DNA of 64,000 nt from Saprospiraceae bacterium (GTDB lineage: Bacteria; Bacteroidota; Bacteroidia; Chitinophagales; Saprospiraceae). Below, in pieces: positions 8,073 through 17,862 of the stretch; the stretch's first letter is position 1, and every line of letters starts with the position of its first letter. The notes under the pieces are model-generated. The model was given only the letters and a program-made list of their open reading frames with translations. It had not been told where the DNA came from and ran no database searches. The stretch is taken from assembly GCA_016787525.1 (NCBI GenBank), contig JAEUUP010000012.1:90184-154183 (forward strand), written 5' to 3'. The translations under genes and the position numbers were made by a program.

Positions 8073-10532
8073 TCATTCCGTTCGCAACGATTTCACAGGA
8101 TTGGCTACCGCCGCTTTTACTGCTTGAAAACTCACTGTTAAAAGGGCGATTAATAAAGCAATGAAACCTGCGGAAGCGAAAACCCACCATTCAATGGTTA
8201 CTTGATAGGCATAATTTTGTAACCATTGATTCATGAAATACGATGCAAGCGGGGTGGCAATTAAGAAAGCAATTGAAATCAGTATGATAAATTCTTTTGA
8301 AAAAAGATAAACGATGTTGGCAATGGATGCGCCCAATACTTTACGAATGCCCACTTCTTTGATGCGTTGTATAGCCATAAATGAAGCTAAACCATACAAA
8401 CCCAGACAACTAAGAAATATGGCAATGATGGCACAAATTTTATATAATTGTGCTAATTGGCTTTCTTGATTGTAAAAATTGGCAATTTTTTCATCTAAAA
8501 ATCGATATTCATAGACATAGTTTGGAAATGTCTGCTCCCATATTTTTTGGATGGTTTGCATAGTAGAAGCTATGTTTACTGTTGGGAGTTTTATAGAGGC
8601 TTGACGGTACATGGTCGAATTCGTTGCCATAAGCAATGGTGCTAAACCATGGTGCAAGGACCTGTCATTAAAATCTTTCACGACACCGACCACAGGGCAT
8701 TTTATCAAACCACCCATGATGCTTATTTCTTTATTTAAAATATCTTCTAGATTTTTAATTCCTAAACTTTTCACCAAGGATTCATTCACCAAAAACTCCT
8801 GTGTAAAAGGAGAAGGTTTTAGGTTTTTTCCTGCGACTAATTGAAGTTTGTAAGTGGGCACATAATCATCGTCCACGAATTTGGTAATAGCTTGAAAATC
8901 AGCGTCTTTAATTGCATGGTCAAATTTAAATTTAGTGAAAGTATTGTTATTTTCTTCAATCGGAGAGTTAGAATTAAAACTAACGGCTTGTACACCGTTT
9001 AATAATAATTTTTGTTTTAAATAATCTGTCAAGTTATTACCCGTACTATCGGGGCGATAAGGAATATTTACAATAGCATTTTTATCAAAACCTAGTGGCT
9101 GATTCATAAAATAATCCATTTGCTCAAGTATGACAAATGTTCCAATAATAAGCACCTGTGCAATGACGAATTGAAAAACGACCAATCCTCGTCTCAAAGA
9201 AACCCCCTTTGTCGTACTGGCTTTGAGCTTGCTTTTTAAAGTATTTACTGGATTGAGCCGTGATAAAACGATTGATGGATAAAATCCTGCAAGTGCCGTT
9301 ACAATAATTGTGATAGCAAAAATGAATAAAATGATGGCAGGATTACTAAAAGTATTAAATGAAAGTGAAAGTTCTAATAATTGATTGGCATAAGGCAATG
9401 CAAGGACAGTAATAAGAATTGAAAGCACCACTGCGCTTACAACAACCAAAAATGTTTCAACTAAAAATTGAGTTTGCAATTGTAACAGATTGCTTCCTAA
9501 TACTTTTCTGACACCAACTTCTTTGGCACGATTAACAGCTTGGGCAGTGGAGAGGTTGATAAAATTGACGCAGGCAATTAATAAGATGAACGTTGCAATC
9601 AACCACAATACATTGATAAGCTCTTTACTGATTGTTTTACTACTATAATTTCCTGTTTGAGCATCATGATGCACAGCATTTATTGATTGCAAAATATAGC
9701 TACCTTTTTGATTAACAGATTGTAATTTACTTGCATATCCTTTTAATTGTTGATTAAAGTTATCAGCAGAAATATTGGGCGGTAATAAAACGTAACAACC
9801 AAAATCAGGTGTTGATTGATTCCAGTTGGGTTGTTGAAATCCATATTGTTTATCTCCTGTAAAATTAGTTCCGTAGGCGATGACCAATTTTAGTTGAAAA
9901 TCTGTACTAGGTGGTATAGTTGCAAGGATGCCAGACACCTTTAAAGGCGTTGCTGGAAATTGAAATAGTCCTGCTCCCATGCTGTAATAGCCAGTTATTT
10001 TAATGGTTTTACCCACAGCTGATTTCCAATCACCGAAGTATGTTTCTGCGATTTCTTTTGTGAGTAATACATTATTGGGGTCTTTCAACGATTCGTAAGT
10101 ACCTGACAATAGTGGAAAATCAAACACATTAAAAAAAGTAGGCGAGGTATAAAATACGCCATTTTGTTCTTTAAAATTCTTTACAGGTGTCCCATTATCG
10201 TCCAATATTTGTAATTCGTCATTATGACTAGCATAAATAGGCACTACTTGCTCCAATTGCGGAAATGCTGTTTTCAATCCGTCTGGTAATAGGAAGGGAA
10301 CATTTTTTTCATAGGAAATACCTCCCGCATCTGCGCGATGAGATTCACTTAAAACGCGATAAATACGATCCTTTTTAGCATGAAAACCATCAAAACTGGT
10401 TTGAAATTGAATGATTATAAATATCAAGATACACACAGCAATACCTACTGCAAGACCTGCAATATTGATAAAAGCGTAACCCTTATTGTAAATTAAATTT
10501 CTGAAAGCGGTTTTAAAATAGTTTTTTATCAT
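8073..10532 (-). CDS. FtsX/MacB-type ABC transporter permease (1 of 3)
   Basis: 819 aa from the preferred start at 10532 (MIKNYFKTAFRNL), which matches the starts of its two paralogues; an ATG six codons upstream also exists. Layout: one N-terminal membrane helix (about 20-42), a periplasmic domain, three helices around residues 290-430, a second periplasmic domain, and three C-terminal helices. This is the double MacB_PCD plus FtsX arrangement common in Bacteroidota. Ends with the family signature ANPVKSLRTE. It is last in a leftward operon with ATPases, fusion protein and TolC homologue. No copy of the dispersed motif lies inside it, the longest gene in this operon to lack one. Confidence 0.9.
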   Translation of the reverse strand: MIKNYFKTAFRNLIYNKGYAFINIAGLAVGIAVCILIFIIIQFQTSFDGFHAKKDRIYRVLSESHRADAGGISYEKNVPFLLPDGLKTAFPQLEQVVPIYASHNDELQILDDNGTPVKNFKEQNGVFYTSPTFFNVFDFPLLSGTYESLKDPNNVLLTKEIAETYFGDWKSAVGKTIKITGYYSMGAGLFQFPATPLKVSGILATIPPSTDFQLKLVIAYGTNFTGDKQYGFQQPNWNQSTPDFGCYVLLPPNISADNFNQQLKGYASKLQSVNQKGSYILQSINAVHHDAQTGNYSSKTISKELINVLWLIATFILLIACVNFINLSTAQAVNRAKEVGVRKVLGSNLLQLQTQFLVETFLVVVSAVVLSILITVLALPYANQLLELSLSFNTFSNPAIILFIFAITIIVTALAGFYPSIVLSRLNPVNTLKSKLKASTTKGVSLRRGLVVFQFVIAQVLIIGTFVILEQMDYFMNQPLGFDKNAIVNIPYRPDSTGNNLTDYLKQKLLLNGVQAVSFNSNSPIEENNNTFTKFKFDHAIKDADFQAITKFVDDDYVPTYKLQLVAGKNLKPSPFTQEFLVNESLVKSLGIKNLEDILNKEISIMGGLIKCPVVGVVKDFNDRSLHHGLAPLLMATNSTMYRQASIKLPTVNIASTMQTIQKIWEQTFPNYVYEYRFLDEKIANFYNQESQLAQLYKICAIIAIFLSCLGLYGLASFMAIQRIKEVGIRKVLGASIANIVYLFSKEFIILISIAFLIATPLASYFMNQWLQNYAYQVTIEWWVFASAGFIALLIALLTVSFQAVKAAVANPVKSLRTE

Positions 10533-10566
10533 GACTGTTCTGTTTTTCAATGAAAATAGTCCTTAA

Positions 10567-10577
10567 TACTGAGGGGT
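10567..10577 (+). repeat. Dispersed motif, intergenic copy (TACTGAGGGGT)
   Basis: 4-G copy in the 54-bp gap between the ATPase stop (10587) and the downstream permease start (10532). Confidence 0.85.
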
Positions 10578-10586
10578 AAAACGATT

Positions 10587-11252
10587 TTACCGTTTAATCA
10601 CTCCGTCCAAAAGGTTAACGATGTGCGAACTGTACGCTGCGTTTTTCTCAGAGTGCGTCACTTGAATAATTGTGACCCCCTCAGTATTGAGTTGTTTGAA
10701 AAGCTGCATAATTTCTTCGCCTTGTTTTGAGTTCAGATTGCCCGTGGGTTCATCAGCTAATATCAATTTTGGTTTGGCAATCAAAGCCCGGGCAATACCT
10801 ACGAGTTGCTGTTGCCCACCCGACAATTGGTTTGGAAAAAGGTCTTTTTTACCCACAATATTGAACCTATCGAGCATATCTGCCACCAAAGCCTTGCGCT
10901 CTGAGGTTTTGACATCCTGATAAATTAACGGCGTTTCGATGTTTTCATACACCGTCAATTCATCAATGAGGTGATATTGTTGGAATACAAAACCGATATA
11001 TTGTTTGTAAAGCTGCGCTCGTTGTTTTTCTTTTAATTTAAAAACATTTTCATGCAAAAAATTGTATGTTCCTTCATTCGGCTCATCTAACATGCCAATT
11101 ATATTGAGTAAAGTGGATTTTCCAGAACCCGAAGGACCCATAATGGAAATAAATTCACCTTCTTGAACTTCAAAATTGATGTCTTTTAAAATAAAGGTAC
11201 GGTTGCCGCCGACGTTGTACCATTTGTAGATATTCTTTAAATTGAGTAGCAT
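10587..11252 (-). CDS. ABC transporter ATPase, MacB/LolD type (1 of 2)
   Basis: 221 aa. Walker A is GPSGSGKST (about 40-48), the ABC signature is [15 protein letters not shown], and Walker B is [11 protein letters not shown], followed by the H-loop VTHSE. It energises FtsX-like permeases that act on periplasmic or membrane substrates. Compared with the second ATPase at 17863, the segment before VTHSE reads LNTEGVTII here and LNEQGTTII there; the change is the dispersed motif at 10675-10686, gained without any indel. The family's signature LSGGQQQR has L in place of R, a mild deviation. Confidence 0.93.
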   Translation of the reverse strand: MLLNLKNIYKWYNVGGNRTFILKDINFEVQEGEFISIMGPSGSGKSTLLNIIGMLDEPNEGTYNFLHENVFKLKEKQRAQLYKQYIGFVFQQYHLIDELTVYENIETPLIYQDVKTSERKALVADMLDRFNIVGKKDLFPNQLSGGQQQLVGIARALIAKPKLILADEPTGNLNSKQGEEIMQLFKQLNTEGVTIIQVTHSEKNAAYSSHIVNLLDGVIKR

Positions 11253-11297
11253 AGTTTTATTTTAATGCTGAAATATGAATGATAAAAGTTGAATTTG

Positions 11298-11309
11298 CCC
11301 CCCTCAGTA
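11298..11309 (-). repeat. Dispersed motif, intergenic copy (6-C form)
   Basis: CCCCCCTCAGTA in the gap between permease 2 (stop 11354) and the ATPase start (11252). Confidence 0.8.
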
Positions 11310-11353
11310 TATTTTGGATTTCGGTTTTGTGTCGCCCGAAATCTCAAATCGTA

Positions 11354-13792
11354 TCACTCCATTCGTAATGATTTTACGGGATTTGCAAGAGCGGATTTGA
11401 TGGCTTGAAAACTCACTGTAAATAAAGCAATCAACAAAGCAATGAATCCGACAAAAACAAAAACCCACCATTCGACACTGATACGAAAAGCAAAATCTTG
11501 CAACCACTTGTGCATCAACCACCAAGCGATTGGGGATGCTATGGCAATGGCGATTAAAACAAGTTTTAAAAAATCTTTGGAAAGTAAGGTTGTGATATGG
11601 CTTGCAGATGCGCCTAAGACCTTGCGAATACCAATTTCTTTGGTGCGATTGACGGTTGATAATGCCGCCAAACCAAATAAACCCAAACAAGCTAAGAAAA
11701 TAGAAATGCTGCCTGCCCAGCCAATAATATTTCCCAAACGCGATTCAGCTTTGTAAAATTGATTAAGGCTTTCGTCCAAAAAATCGTATTGAAAAGGCAG
11801 GTTTGGCTCTAAACTTGTCCATGTTTTTTGCATCGCAGCCAAAGTTGCAGACGGATTACCTGCCTCTATTTTGACAAAATATTTGAAGGGCGCAGAACCT
11901 GGGAATTGATGAAACAGTTGCGGTTTTAGAGATTCTCTCAATGGACGGAAATTAAAATCTTTAACCACACCGATGACAATGGGCGAAAATTTTTCATCAT
12001 ACCCTTTTAATGCCCGTCCGACAGCATTTTCTATCGTCCAACCAAAATCTTTAACTAGAGCTTCATTGACAATAACGGAAGTGATGGTATCCGAAGCTAT
12101 TTTAGCATCAAAATTTCTACCCGCTTTCATTTCCATACTCATCAAAGGGATATAATCGGCATCAATAGAATATTCATAAACACTTTTGCTTTTACCTTCA
12201 TATTCAAAGTCCATTACACTCCAGCCTGAACCAGCACCCAGACCAATATCTGTACCAGCAACGGCTTTTACGGATGGCTGTGCCAACATCTGTTGTTTAA
12301 AAAGAGGGAATATGCGTTTGGCATCAATACTTTCGGCATTGACCATTACGATATTTTCCTTATTAAAACCAGGATTTTGGTTTTGCATAAAATGGATTTG
12401 TTGCAAAATCACGACGGTAGAAATGATGAGTCCAATAGATAAGATAAACTGAACAGTAACTAAGGATTTGGTAAATAAATTGGCACCTGCTACGCGGACT
12501 TTGCTTTTTAAAACTTCTAAAGGTTTAAAATTGGATAAAATGAGCGCGGGATAAGTGCCTGCCAATAAACCAACGAGCACAACCAAGCCTGCCATCATCC
12601 ATGCCATCTCTGGATATTGTTGGTACGAAAAAACCAATTCTCGTCCAGATAAAGTATTAAAATAAGGCAAAAGCAACTGTGCTAAAATAAAACCAATAAC
12701 AGCCGAAATGCCACTCAAAACCAAAGCTTCGATCAGAAATTGAGCTACCAACTGGCGTTTGTCGCTGCCAATAACTTTACGAATCCCTATTTCTTTAGCG
12801 CGACTAGCAGACCTACCAATCGCTAAAGTTGTAAAATTGATACAGGCGATTATCAAAACGCCTGCTGCTATTGCCAATAAAATCCAAATATTTTTCGGAG
12901 AAATGGGTGGCATAAGTCCTCCTTCTATAGTTCTATTGGTGTGCATATCACTTATAGATTGCAAGCGATAAGAAATTGGGCTTTCCGAACCCGACCACAT
13001 TGCGCGTTTTTTGAGTTCTTCTGCCTCATTGGGGTAATATTTTTTTCGGAAAGCGGCTAAGGTCGCTGCATCATTGGGTAAGCCGCTGCCCGCTTGCAAT
13101 TGCACGTATGTCTGATAGCCCGAAGCTGTCCAGCGCGTACTATTGCGTTTACCCGTTTCGGTATTGGATTCCATAAATGCCCAATTCGCCAATATTTTAA
13201 AAGAAATAGTCGAATTGGCAGGCGGGTTTTCAGCCACTGCGGTAATCGTAAAGGGTTCAAAAGTCTTATCTCCTTTTATTTCTACAACACGACCGACGAC
13301 ATTGGTTTCGCCAAAAAGCTTTTTGGCAATATCTTCTGTTATGACAATACTGCGCAAGTCTTTCAATGCTGTATGCTTGTCTCCCATCAATATTTTAAAA
13401 GAAAAGACATCAAAAAACTGTGGGTCAACGAACATGACATCCAACGGAATTGTCGAATTATTCACCTTAACAAAACTCTCGCCCCAGCCTTCCCGAAGCC
13501 GTACAAAATTGACGACGCCAGGCAAATCATTTTTCATAGCGGGACCAAGGGGTATTGGCATATAGCTGTCTCCTCCTTCGGGTCTGTTGCCAATCGCTTT
13601 ATTCCATCTAACGACGCGAAAAACATTGTTCCTATTCTGATGAAAACGGTCGAAGCTAAATTCATTTACCGCATACAAAAGAAATAAACTGAAACAAGCT
13701 AAGCCTATGGATAAACCAAAGACATTAATAAAGGATAGCCCTTTCTGTTTGAGTAAATTGCGCCAAGCGATTTTAAAATAGTTCTTTATCAT
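11354..13792 (-). CDS. FtsX/MacB-type ABC transporter permease (2 of 3)
   Basis: 812 aa with the same architecture as its neighbours: MIKNYFKIAWRNL start, first helix near residues 18-40, periplasmic domain, central helices (about 290-440), second periplasmic domain, three C-terminal helices, and ANPVKSLRME end. It lies between an ATPase gene (downstream) and the third permease (upstream), with about 100-bp gaps each holding a dispersed motif. It probably works with one of the two ATPases as half of a mechanotransmission-type exporter coupled to the fusion protein and TolC homologue; which ATPase serves which permease cannot be told. Confidence 0.9.
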   Translation of the reverse strand: MIKNYFKIAWRNLLKQKGLSFINVFGLSIGLACFSLFLLYAVNEFSFDRFHQNRNNVFRVVRWNKAIGNRPEGGDSYMPIPLGPAMKNDLPGVVNFVRLREGWGESFVKVNNSTIPLDVMFVDPQFFDVFSFKILMGDKHTALKDLRSIVITEDIAKKLFGETNVVGRVVEIKGDKTFEPFTITAVAENPPANSTISFKILANWAFMESNTETGKRNSTRWTASGYQTYVQLQAGSGLPNDAATLAAFRKKYYPNEAEELKKRAMWSGSESPISYRLQSISDMHTNRTIEGGLMPPISPKNIWILLAIAAGVLIIACINFTTLAIGRSASRAKEIGIRKVIGSDKRQLVAQFLIEALVLSGISAVIGFILAQLLLPYFNTLSGRELVFSYQQYPEMAWMMAGLVVLVGLLAGTYPALILSNFKPLEVLKSKVRVAGANLFTKSLVTVQFILSIGLIISTVVILQQIHFMQNQNPGFNKENIVMVNAESIDAKRIFPLFKQQMLAQPSVKAVAGTDIGLGAGSGWSVMDFEYEGKSKSVYEYSIDADYIPLMSMEMKAGRNFDAKIASDTITSVIVNEALVKDFGWTIENAVGRALKGYDEKFSPIVIGVVKDFNFRPLRESLKPQLFHQFPGSAPFKYFVKIEAGNPSATLAAMQKTWTSLEPNLPFQYDFLDESLNQFYKAESRLGNIIGWAGSISIFLACLGLFGLAALSTVNRTKEIGIRKVLGASASHITTLLSKDFLKLVLIAIAIASPIAWWLMHKWLQDFAFRISVEWWVFVFVGFIALLIALFTVSFQAIKSALANPVKSLRME

Positions 13793-13820
13793 GACTTAAA
13801 GTTTTGATTTTTATAAAAAA

Positions 13821-13832
13821 TACTGAGGGGGT
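13821..13832 (+). repeat. Dispersed motif, intergenic copy (TACTGAGGGGGT)
   Basis: Perfect copy just outside the left arm of the 33-bp hairpin at 13835-13913. Confidence 0.85.
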
Positions 13833-13834
13833 AT

Positions 13835-13913
13835 CGAATTACGAATTTCGATTTTGGATTGACGATTTAACTGAGGGGGTAATCGTCAATCCAAAATCGA
13901 AATTCGTAATTCG
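13835..13913. repeat. 33-bp perfect hairpin with the dispersed motif in its loop
   Basis: Arms 13835-13867 and 13881-13913 are exactly complementary over 33 nt. The 13-nt loop (13868-13880) is TAACTGAGGGGGT, a copy of the dispersed motif lacking its first T. It sits in the 124-bp gap between permeases 3 and 2 of the operon, 4 bp from the permease 3 stop codon. A stem this long without T-tract could end transcription weakly, protect the upstream message, or be a mobile palindrome. Confidence 0.85.
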
Positions 13914-13916
13914 GCA

Positions 13917-16361
13917 CTATTCTGTTCTTAAACTTTTAACTGGATTCGCCACCGCCGCTTTTATCGCTTGAAAACCAATGGTTAAAAAAGCAATCATCAA
14001 AGCAACAAATGTTGTAATTGCAAAAACCGTCCAATTGATATTGATACGATAGGCGAAGTCTTGCAACCATTTATTCATCACAAACCAAGCAATCGGCGAC
14101 GCTATGACAACTGCTACTAAAACCAATTTTAAAAAATCTTTTGACAACAAAGCGACAATCGTACTCACGCTCGCACCCAAGACTTTGCGAACGCCAATTT
14201 CTTTCGTGCGCTGTTCAGCACTAAAAGTTGCCAAGCCAAATAAGCCGAGACAGGAAATAAGAATGGCAATAAAAGTGAAATAACCCACTATCGAAGACAA
14301 GCGGTTTTCTGCTTTGTAGTTTTTTTGAAAATCATCATTTAAAAAACTGTATTCAAAAGGCTCATTGGGGTTGAGTTGATGCCATGCTGTTTCAGCCGTT
14401 TTTAAAGCAGTTGTTATGTCCTGACCTTTCACATGAGCAAGCAGATAATTGTAATCAGGTCGTTCGCTTAGCATAAAAGCGAAGGGCATAATGGGTGTTT
14501 TTAAATCTTCAAAATGAAAATCTTTAACTACACCAACCACTGTCCAACTCACTTTTTGGGTTTGTCTGTCCGTAGAAATCTTTTTACCAACAGCCTCTTC
14601 TGGCGAAGCAAAACCGAGAGCAGATACCGCTTTTTCATTAATTATGATAGAACTACTGTCGGCTGTAAATGCCTTTCCGAACAGCCGCCCAGCAACAGGT
14701 TTTATGTCCATCGTTTGTAAAAAATTATCATCAATACGGTTGGTTCGAGCGGGTTTAGAATCGTCCGCCGTTTGTCCTTCTCGATAATAATTGGCATCTT
14801 CTGGGTTGAAAATGCCCGGATAATAAGCCGATGCCCCAACAGATTGTATCTGATTGGACACACTTAAAGCATTTTTCAAGGGCGTATATATCCCCTTTGA
14901 TGTTTCACTCCTAAGCGGAATCACAAGCTGTTGGTCTTTTGCAAAACCCAAGTCTTTAGAGCGTAAAAAGTCCATCTGATTGGCAATCACCACCGAAGCA
15001 ACGATGAGCATGACGGAAATTGTGAATTGAAAAACAACCAACCCTTTGCGCAAAGAAACGGCTGCCAACGAATTCGAAAACCGCCCTTTCAGCACTTTTA
15101 TCGGTATAAAAGATGATAAATAAAAAGCAGGATAAATACCCGCCAATAGACCTGCAACGATACTCAAACCCAAAAATATGCTAATAAGCCCCAAATACTG
15201 AGGGGGTGTAAATGAGAAGATTTTTCCTGAAACAGATTCAAAAACGGGTATCAAAAGCCGTACAATCGCTATTGAAAATATAAAAGCGATACCACTTAAC
15301 AGCAACGATTCACTCATAAATTGATAAATCAGACCTTGCCGTTGCGCCCCCAGCACTTTCCGAATACCCACTTCGCCCGACCTTTTAGAAGACCTTGCTG
15401 TTGATAAATTCATAAAATTGATGCACGCAATCAGCAAAGTAAACAAGGCGATTGACATTAAAATATACAGATAAGTCCAACTTCCGGGCGGTGTGACGTT
15501 TTCAGGTATTTCAGAATTGAGGTGAATATCTGACACAGCCGTCATCAATTGCCTTTTATTGAAACCCGCTTTTTTCAAGTCATTGCCCATGTATTTATCC
15601 ACAAAAGCAGGAAATTTAGCTTTTAAATGCTCGACATTAGTCCCTTTTTGCAATTCGACGTATGTGAAAAACATATTATTGCCTGCCATGCTCGTTTGCT
15701 GTTTCGTATAATTCTCAAGTCCGCCACCTAAAAATGACAAGAAAAACTCAGAATCAATATGCGTAGGCTCGGCTCCGGGTCTGAATACACCCGTTACTGT
15801 ATAATCGCTCGTCCCATTTGTATTGCTTTCAACATGAATAATTTTATTGAGAGCCGAAGTTTTACCAAATATTTTTTGTGCAATGGCTTCCGTTATAACC
15901 ACTGAATTGGGATTAACTAAGGCGGTTGTCGCTGTCCCTTCTATAAAATTGTAGTCAAAAAAGGTAAAAAACGAAGCGTCTGCAACACAGCCTTTTGATT
16001 CATAAAACGACCTTGTTTCTGACCCGTTTTTATATTGTAATAATACTTTATCGTCTGCAAAAAGAGTGGTGAAACGGGTAGTATTGACCACTTCCGGAAA
16101 CTCCTGTTTCATGGCTGCCGCTACTCCTGCGGGTACGGTAGATGATTTTTTTTCACCATCACTCCGCACGAATACTGTTCCCAATTGATACAATTGCTCC
16201 ACATTTTTATGATGTTTATCAAAACGCAATTCATCATATACATACAGGCAAATCAGCATACAAGAAGCTAATCCTGCCGCTAAACCGAAAACATTGATGA
16301 AAGAAAACACTTTGTTTTTCATCAAATTGCGCCAAGCGATTTTAAAATAGTTCTTTATCAT
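13917..16361 (-). CDS. FtsX/MacB-type ABC transporter permease (3 of 3)
   Basis: 814 aa, same layout and same start (MIKNYFKIAWRNL) and end (ANPVKSLRTE) as its paralogues. The dispersed motif at 15196-15207 is read FTPPQYLGL in the central membrane region; the aligned part of permease 2 reads FSYQQYPEM, so the copy replaces codons rather than adding them. It lies between the TolC-like gene upstream and the 33-bp hairpin downstream. Three permeases for two ATPases is more than the usual one pair, suggesting either sharing of ATPases or a permease of another specificity. Confidence 0.9.
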   Translation of the reverse strand: MIKNYFKIAWRNLMKNKVFSFINVFGLAAGLASCMLICLYVYDELRFDKHHKNVEQLYQLGTVFVRSDGEKKSSTVPAGVAAAMKQEFPEVVNTTRFTTLFADDKVLLQYKNGSETRSFYESKGCVADASFFTFFDYNFIEGTATTALVNPNSVVITEAIAQKIFGKTSALNKIIHVESNTNGTSDYTVTGVFRPGAEPTHIDSEFFLSFLGGGLENYTKQQTSMAGNNMFFTYVELQKGTNVEHLKAKFPAFVDKYMGNDLKKAGFNKRQLMTAVSDIHLNSEIPENVTPPGSWTYLYILMSIALFTLLIACINFMNLSTARSSKRSGEVGIRKVLGAQRQGLIYQFMSESLLLSGIAFIFSIAIVRLLIPVFESVSGKIFSFTPPQYLGLISIFLGLSIVAGLLAGIYPAFYLSSFIPIKVLKGRFSNSLAAVSLRKGLVVFQFTISVMLIVASVVIANQMDFLRSKDLGFAKDQQLVIPLRSETSKGIYTPLKNALSVSNQIQSVGASAYYPGIFNPEDANYYREGQTADDSKPARTNRIDDNFLQTMDIKPVAGRLFGKAFTADSSSIIINEKAVSALGFASPEEAVGKKISTDRQTQKVSWTVVGVVKDFHFEDLKTPIMPFAFMLSERPDYNYLLAHVKGQDITTALKTAETAWHQLNPNEPFEYSFLNDDFQKNYKAENRLSSIVGYFTFIAILISCLGLFGLATFSAEQRTKEIGVRKVLGASVSTIVALLSKDFLKLVLVAVVIASPIAWFVMNKWLQDFAYRININWTVFAITTFVALMIAFLTIGFQAIKAAVANPVKSLRTE

Positions 16362-16408
16362 GGCTTAAAGTTTTGATTTTTATAAAAAATACTGAGGGAC
16401 AAAAAAAC

Positions 16409-17821
16409 TCAACGACCTCTATAAAAGTCCAACACTTTCACCCGCAAAAGATAATCGTATTGCGTATTTATAAGATTTGCATTGGCGCGGTCGAGGTTGT
16501 TTTTGACCATCAAATAATCCACTGAATGAATCACACCTTCTGCAAATCGCTTTTCTGCCACTGTAAAAGATTGTTGGAAAGCAGCTACTTGTCGTTTTAG
16601 AATGTCGTATCTATTGAGTGTGTTGGTGGCATTCAAATAGGCTTGTTCTATCGCTTGTCGGAGTTGCTGTTTGATATTATCAGTTCCGTTCGCCGCGATT
16701 TTTTCTTGTATTTGTGTCAGTTGCACGAAGGTTTTGGTTTGGAAACCATTGAAAATAGGTATTTGAACGCTTATACCAACAGTTGTATTCATGTTATTGA
16801 AAAACTGATTGAAGTAGCTAATTTTATCATTTTTAAAATTTGTTTGTTTACTAAAAACAGGCAAGCGATTGCCGTTTAATTCCACAAAATTATTCGTCGC
16901 CACATCTGTACTACTGATAGGTAATGCACGTTGGGCTGCACTCGAGTAGTTCGTTCCCAAGCGTCCGAACAACGAAACAGTTGGATAAAAGTTAGCACTG
17001 GCAATTTTTGAAGCCATTTTAGCACTCTCTTGCCGCAGGTTTGCTGCTTGAACGATGCCTAAATTCTTTAAAGCCGTTTCATAAAGTTCAGAAACAGAGG
17101 CATCATAAGGCTGTAATACTGAGGGGGTACTTTTGAATGCATTTCTGTCTAACTGTACAGTCGCATCAAAAGACACGTTCATCAATTGAGTAAGTGTCAA
17201 TTTTGAAACGGCTAAGGCATTTTGAGCATTGATGATACCTAGTTCGTCGCTTGCCAATTGCCCTTTCATATCGTAGAGTGCAGCAGGTTGGATTGCCCCC
17301 ATTTTATTCATTTTCTCCAATCTGTCCATTTGTTTTTGGGTCACTTCTACTTGTGTAATGGCTAATTTCAACAAATCTTCACTGTTCAAAACCTGCAAAT
17401 AAGCAAGGATAACATTCAGCGCGAGGGTTTCTTTATCCTGTTGATTGTCCTGTCGGGCTGCTTTTGCTAAAAGTTCATTTTGTTTGATTAGATTTTGCAA
17501 CCGCCCTCCATTGTAAAGCGTTATGTCAGCACCTAAACCTGCATTAGAAAACGACAACTGCTCTGTGATATAGCCATTTGTAAAAGGGTCGATGCTGCGT
17601 CCATTATTGATACCCAAACTGTAATTGCCATTGACGTTGGGTAACTTGTTGTTTTTGGCTTGTTTAAAATTCGTTTCGGCTGTTGCCAATAACAAACCAC
17701 TTTGTTTTACTTGCAGGTTGTTTGCACAAGCTGTTTCGATGCAGTATTGCAATGAATAAACCGTTTGGGACGACAGACCCAAAGGCAGTAATGCCAGTAA
17801 AAAACGAAAAAGCTTTTTCAT
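16409..17821 (-). CDS. TolC-family outer-membrane channel protein
   Basis: 470 aa with a signal peptide (MKKLFRFLLALLPLGLSSQT) and two repeats of the OEP fold: long coiled-coil-forming helices with alanine, leucine and asparagine, such as around residues 30-215 and 250-465. It should form the trimeric exit duct of the tripartite exporter, working with the membrane fusion protein of 18595-19851. The dispersed motif at 17117-17128 is read STPSVLQ, near residue 235, in the linker between the two repeats. Degenerate copies of the motif lie just outside both ends of the gene (16390 and 17842). Confidence 0.92.
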   Translation of the reverse strand: MKKLFRFLLALLPLGLSSQTVYSLQYCIETACANNLQVKQSGLLLATAETNFKQAKNNKLPNVNGNYSLGINNGRSIDPFTNGYITEQLSFSNAGLGADITLYNGGRLQNLIKQNELLAKAARQDNQQDKETLALNVILAYLQVLNSEDLLKLAITQVEVTQKQMDRLEKMNKMGAIQPAALYDMKGQLASDELGIINAQNALAVSKLTLTQLMNVSFDATVQLDRNAFKSTPSVLQPYDASVSELYETALKNLGIVQAANLRQESAKMASKIASANFYPTVSLFGRLGTNYSSAAQRALPISSTDVATNNFVELNGNRLPVFSKQTNFKNDKISYFNQFFNNMNTTVGISVQIPIFNGFQTKTFVQLTQIQEKIAANGTDNIKQQLRQAIEQAYLNATNTLNRYDILKRQVAAFQQSFTVAEKRFAEGVIHSVDYLMVKNNLDRANANLINTQYDYLLRVKVLDFYRGR

Positions 17822-17862
17822 GTCTTTAAAATTTGATTAAATACTGAGAGGGTATAGCCTAA

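Noticed and set aside
10902..10911. CTGAGGTTTT and similar CTGAGG sites (34086, 47713, 56815)
   Set aside because: They lack the G-run and the upstream A/T-AC context; frequency is as expected by chance.
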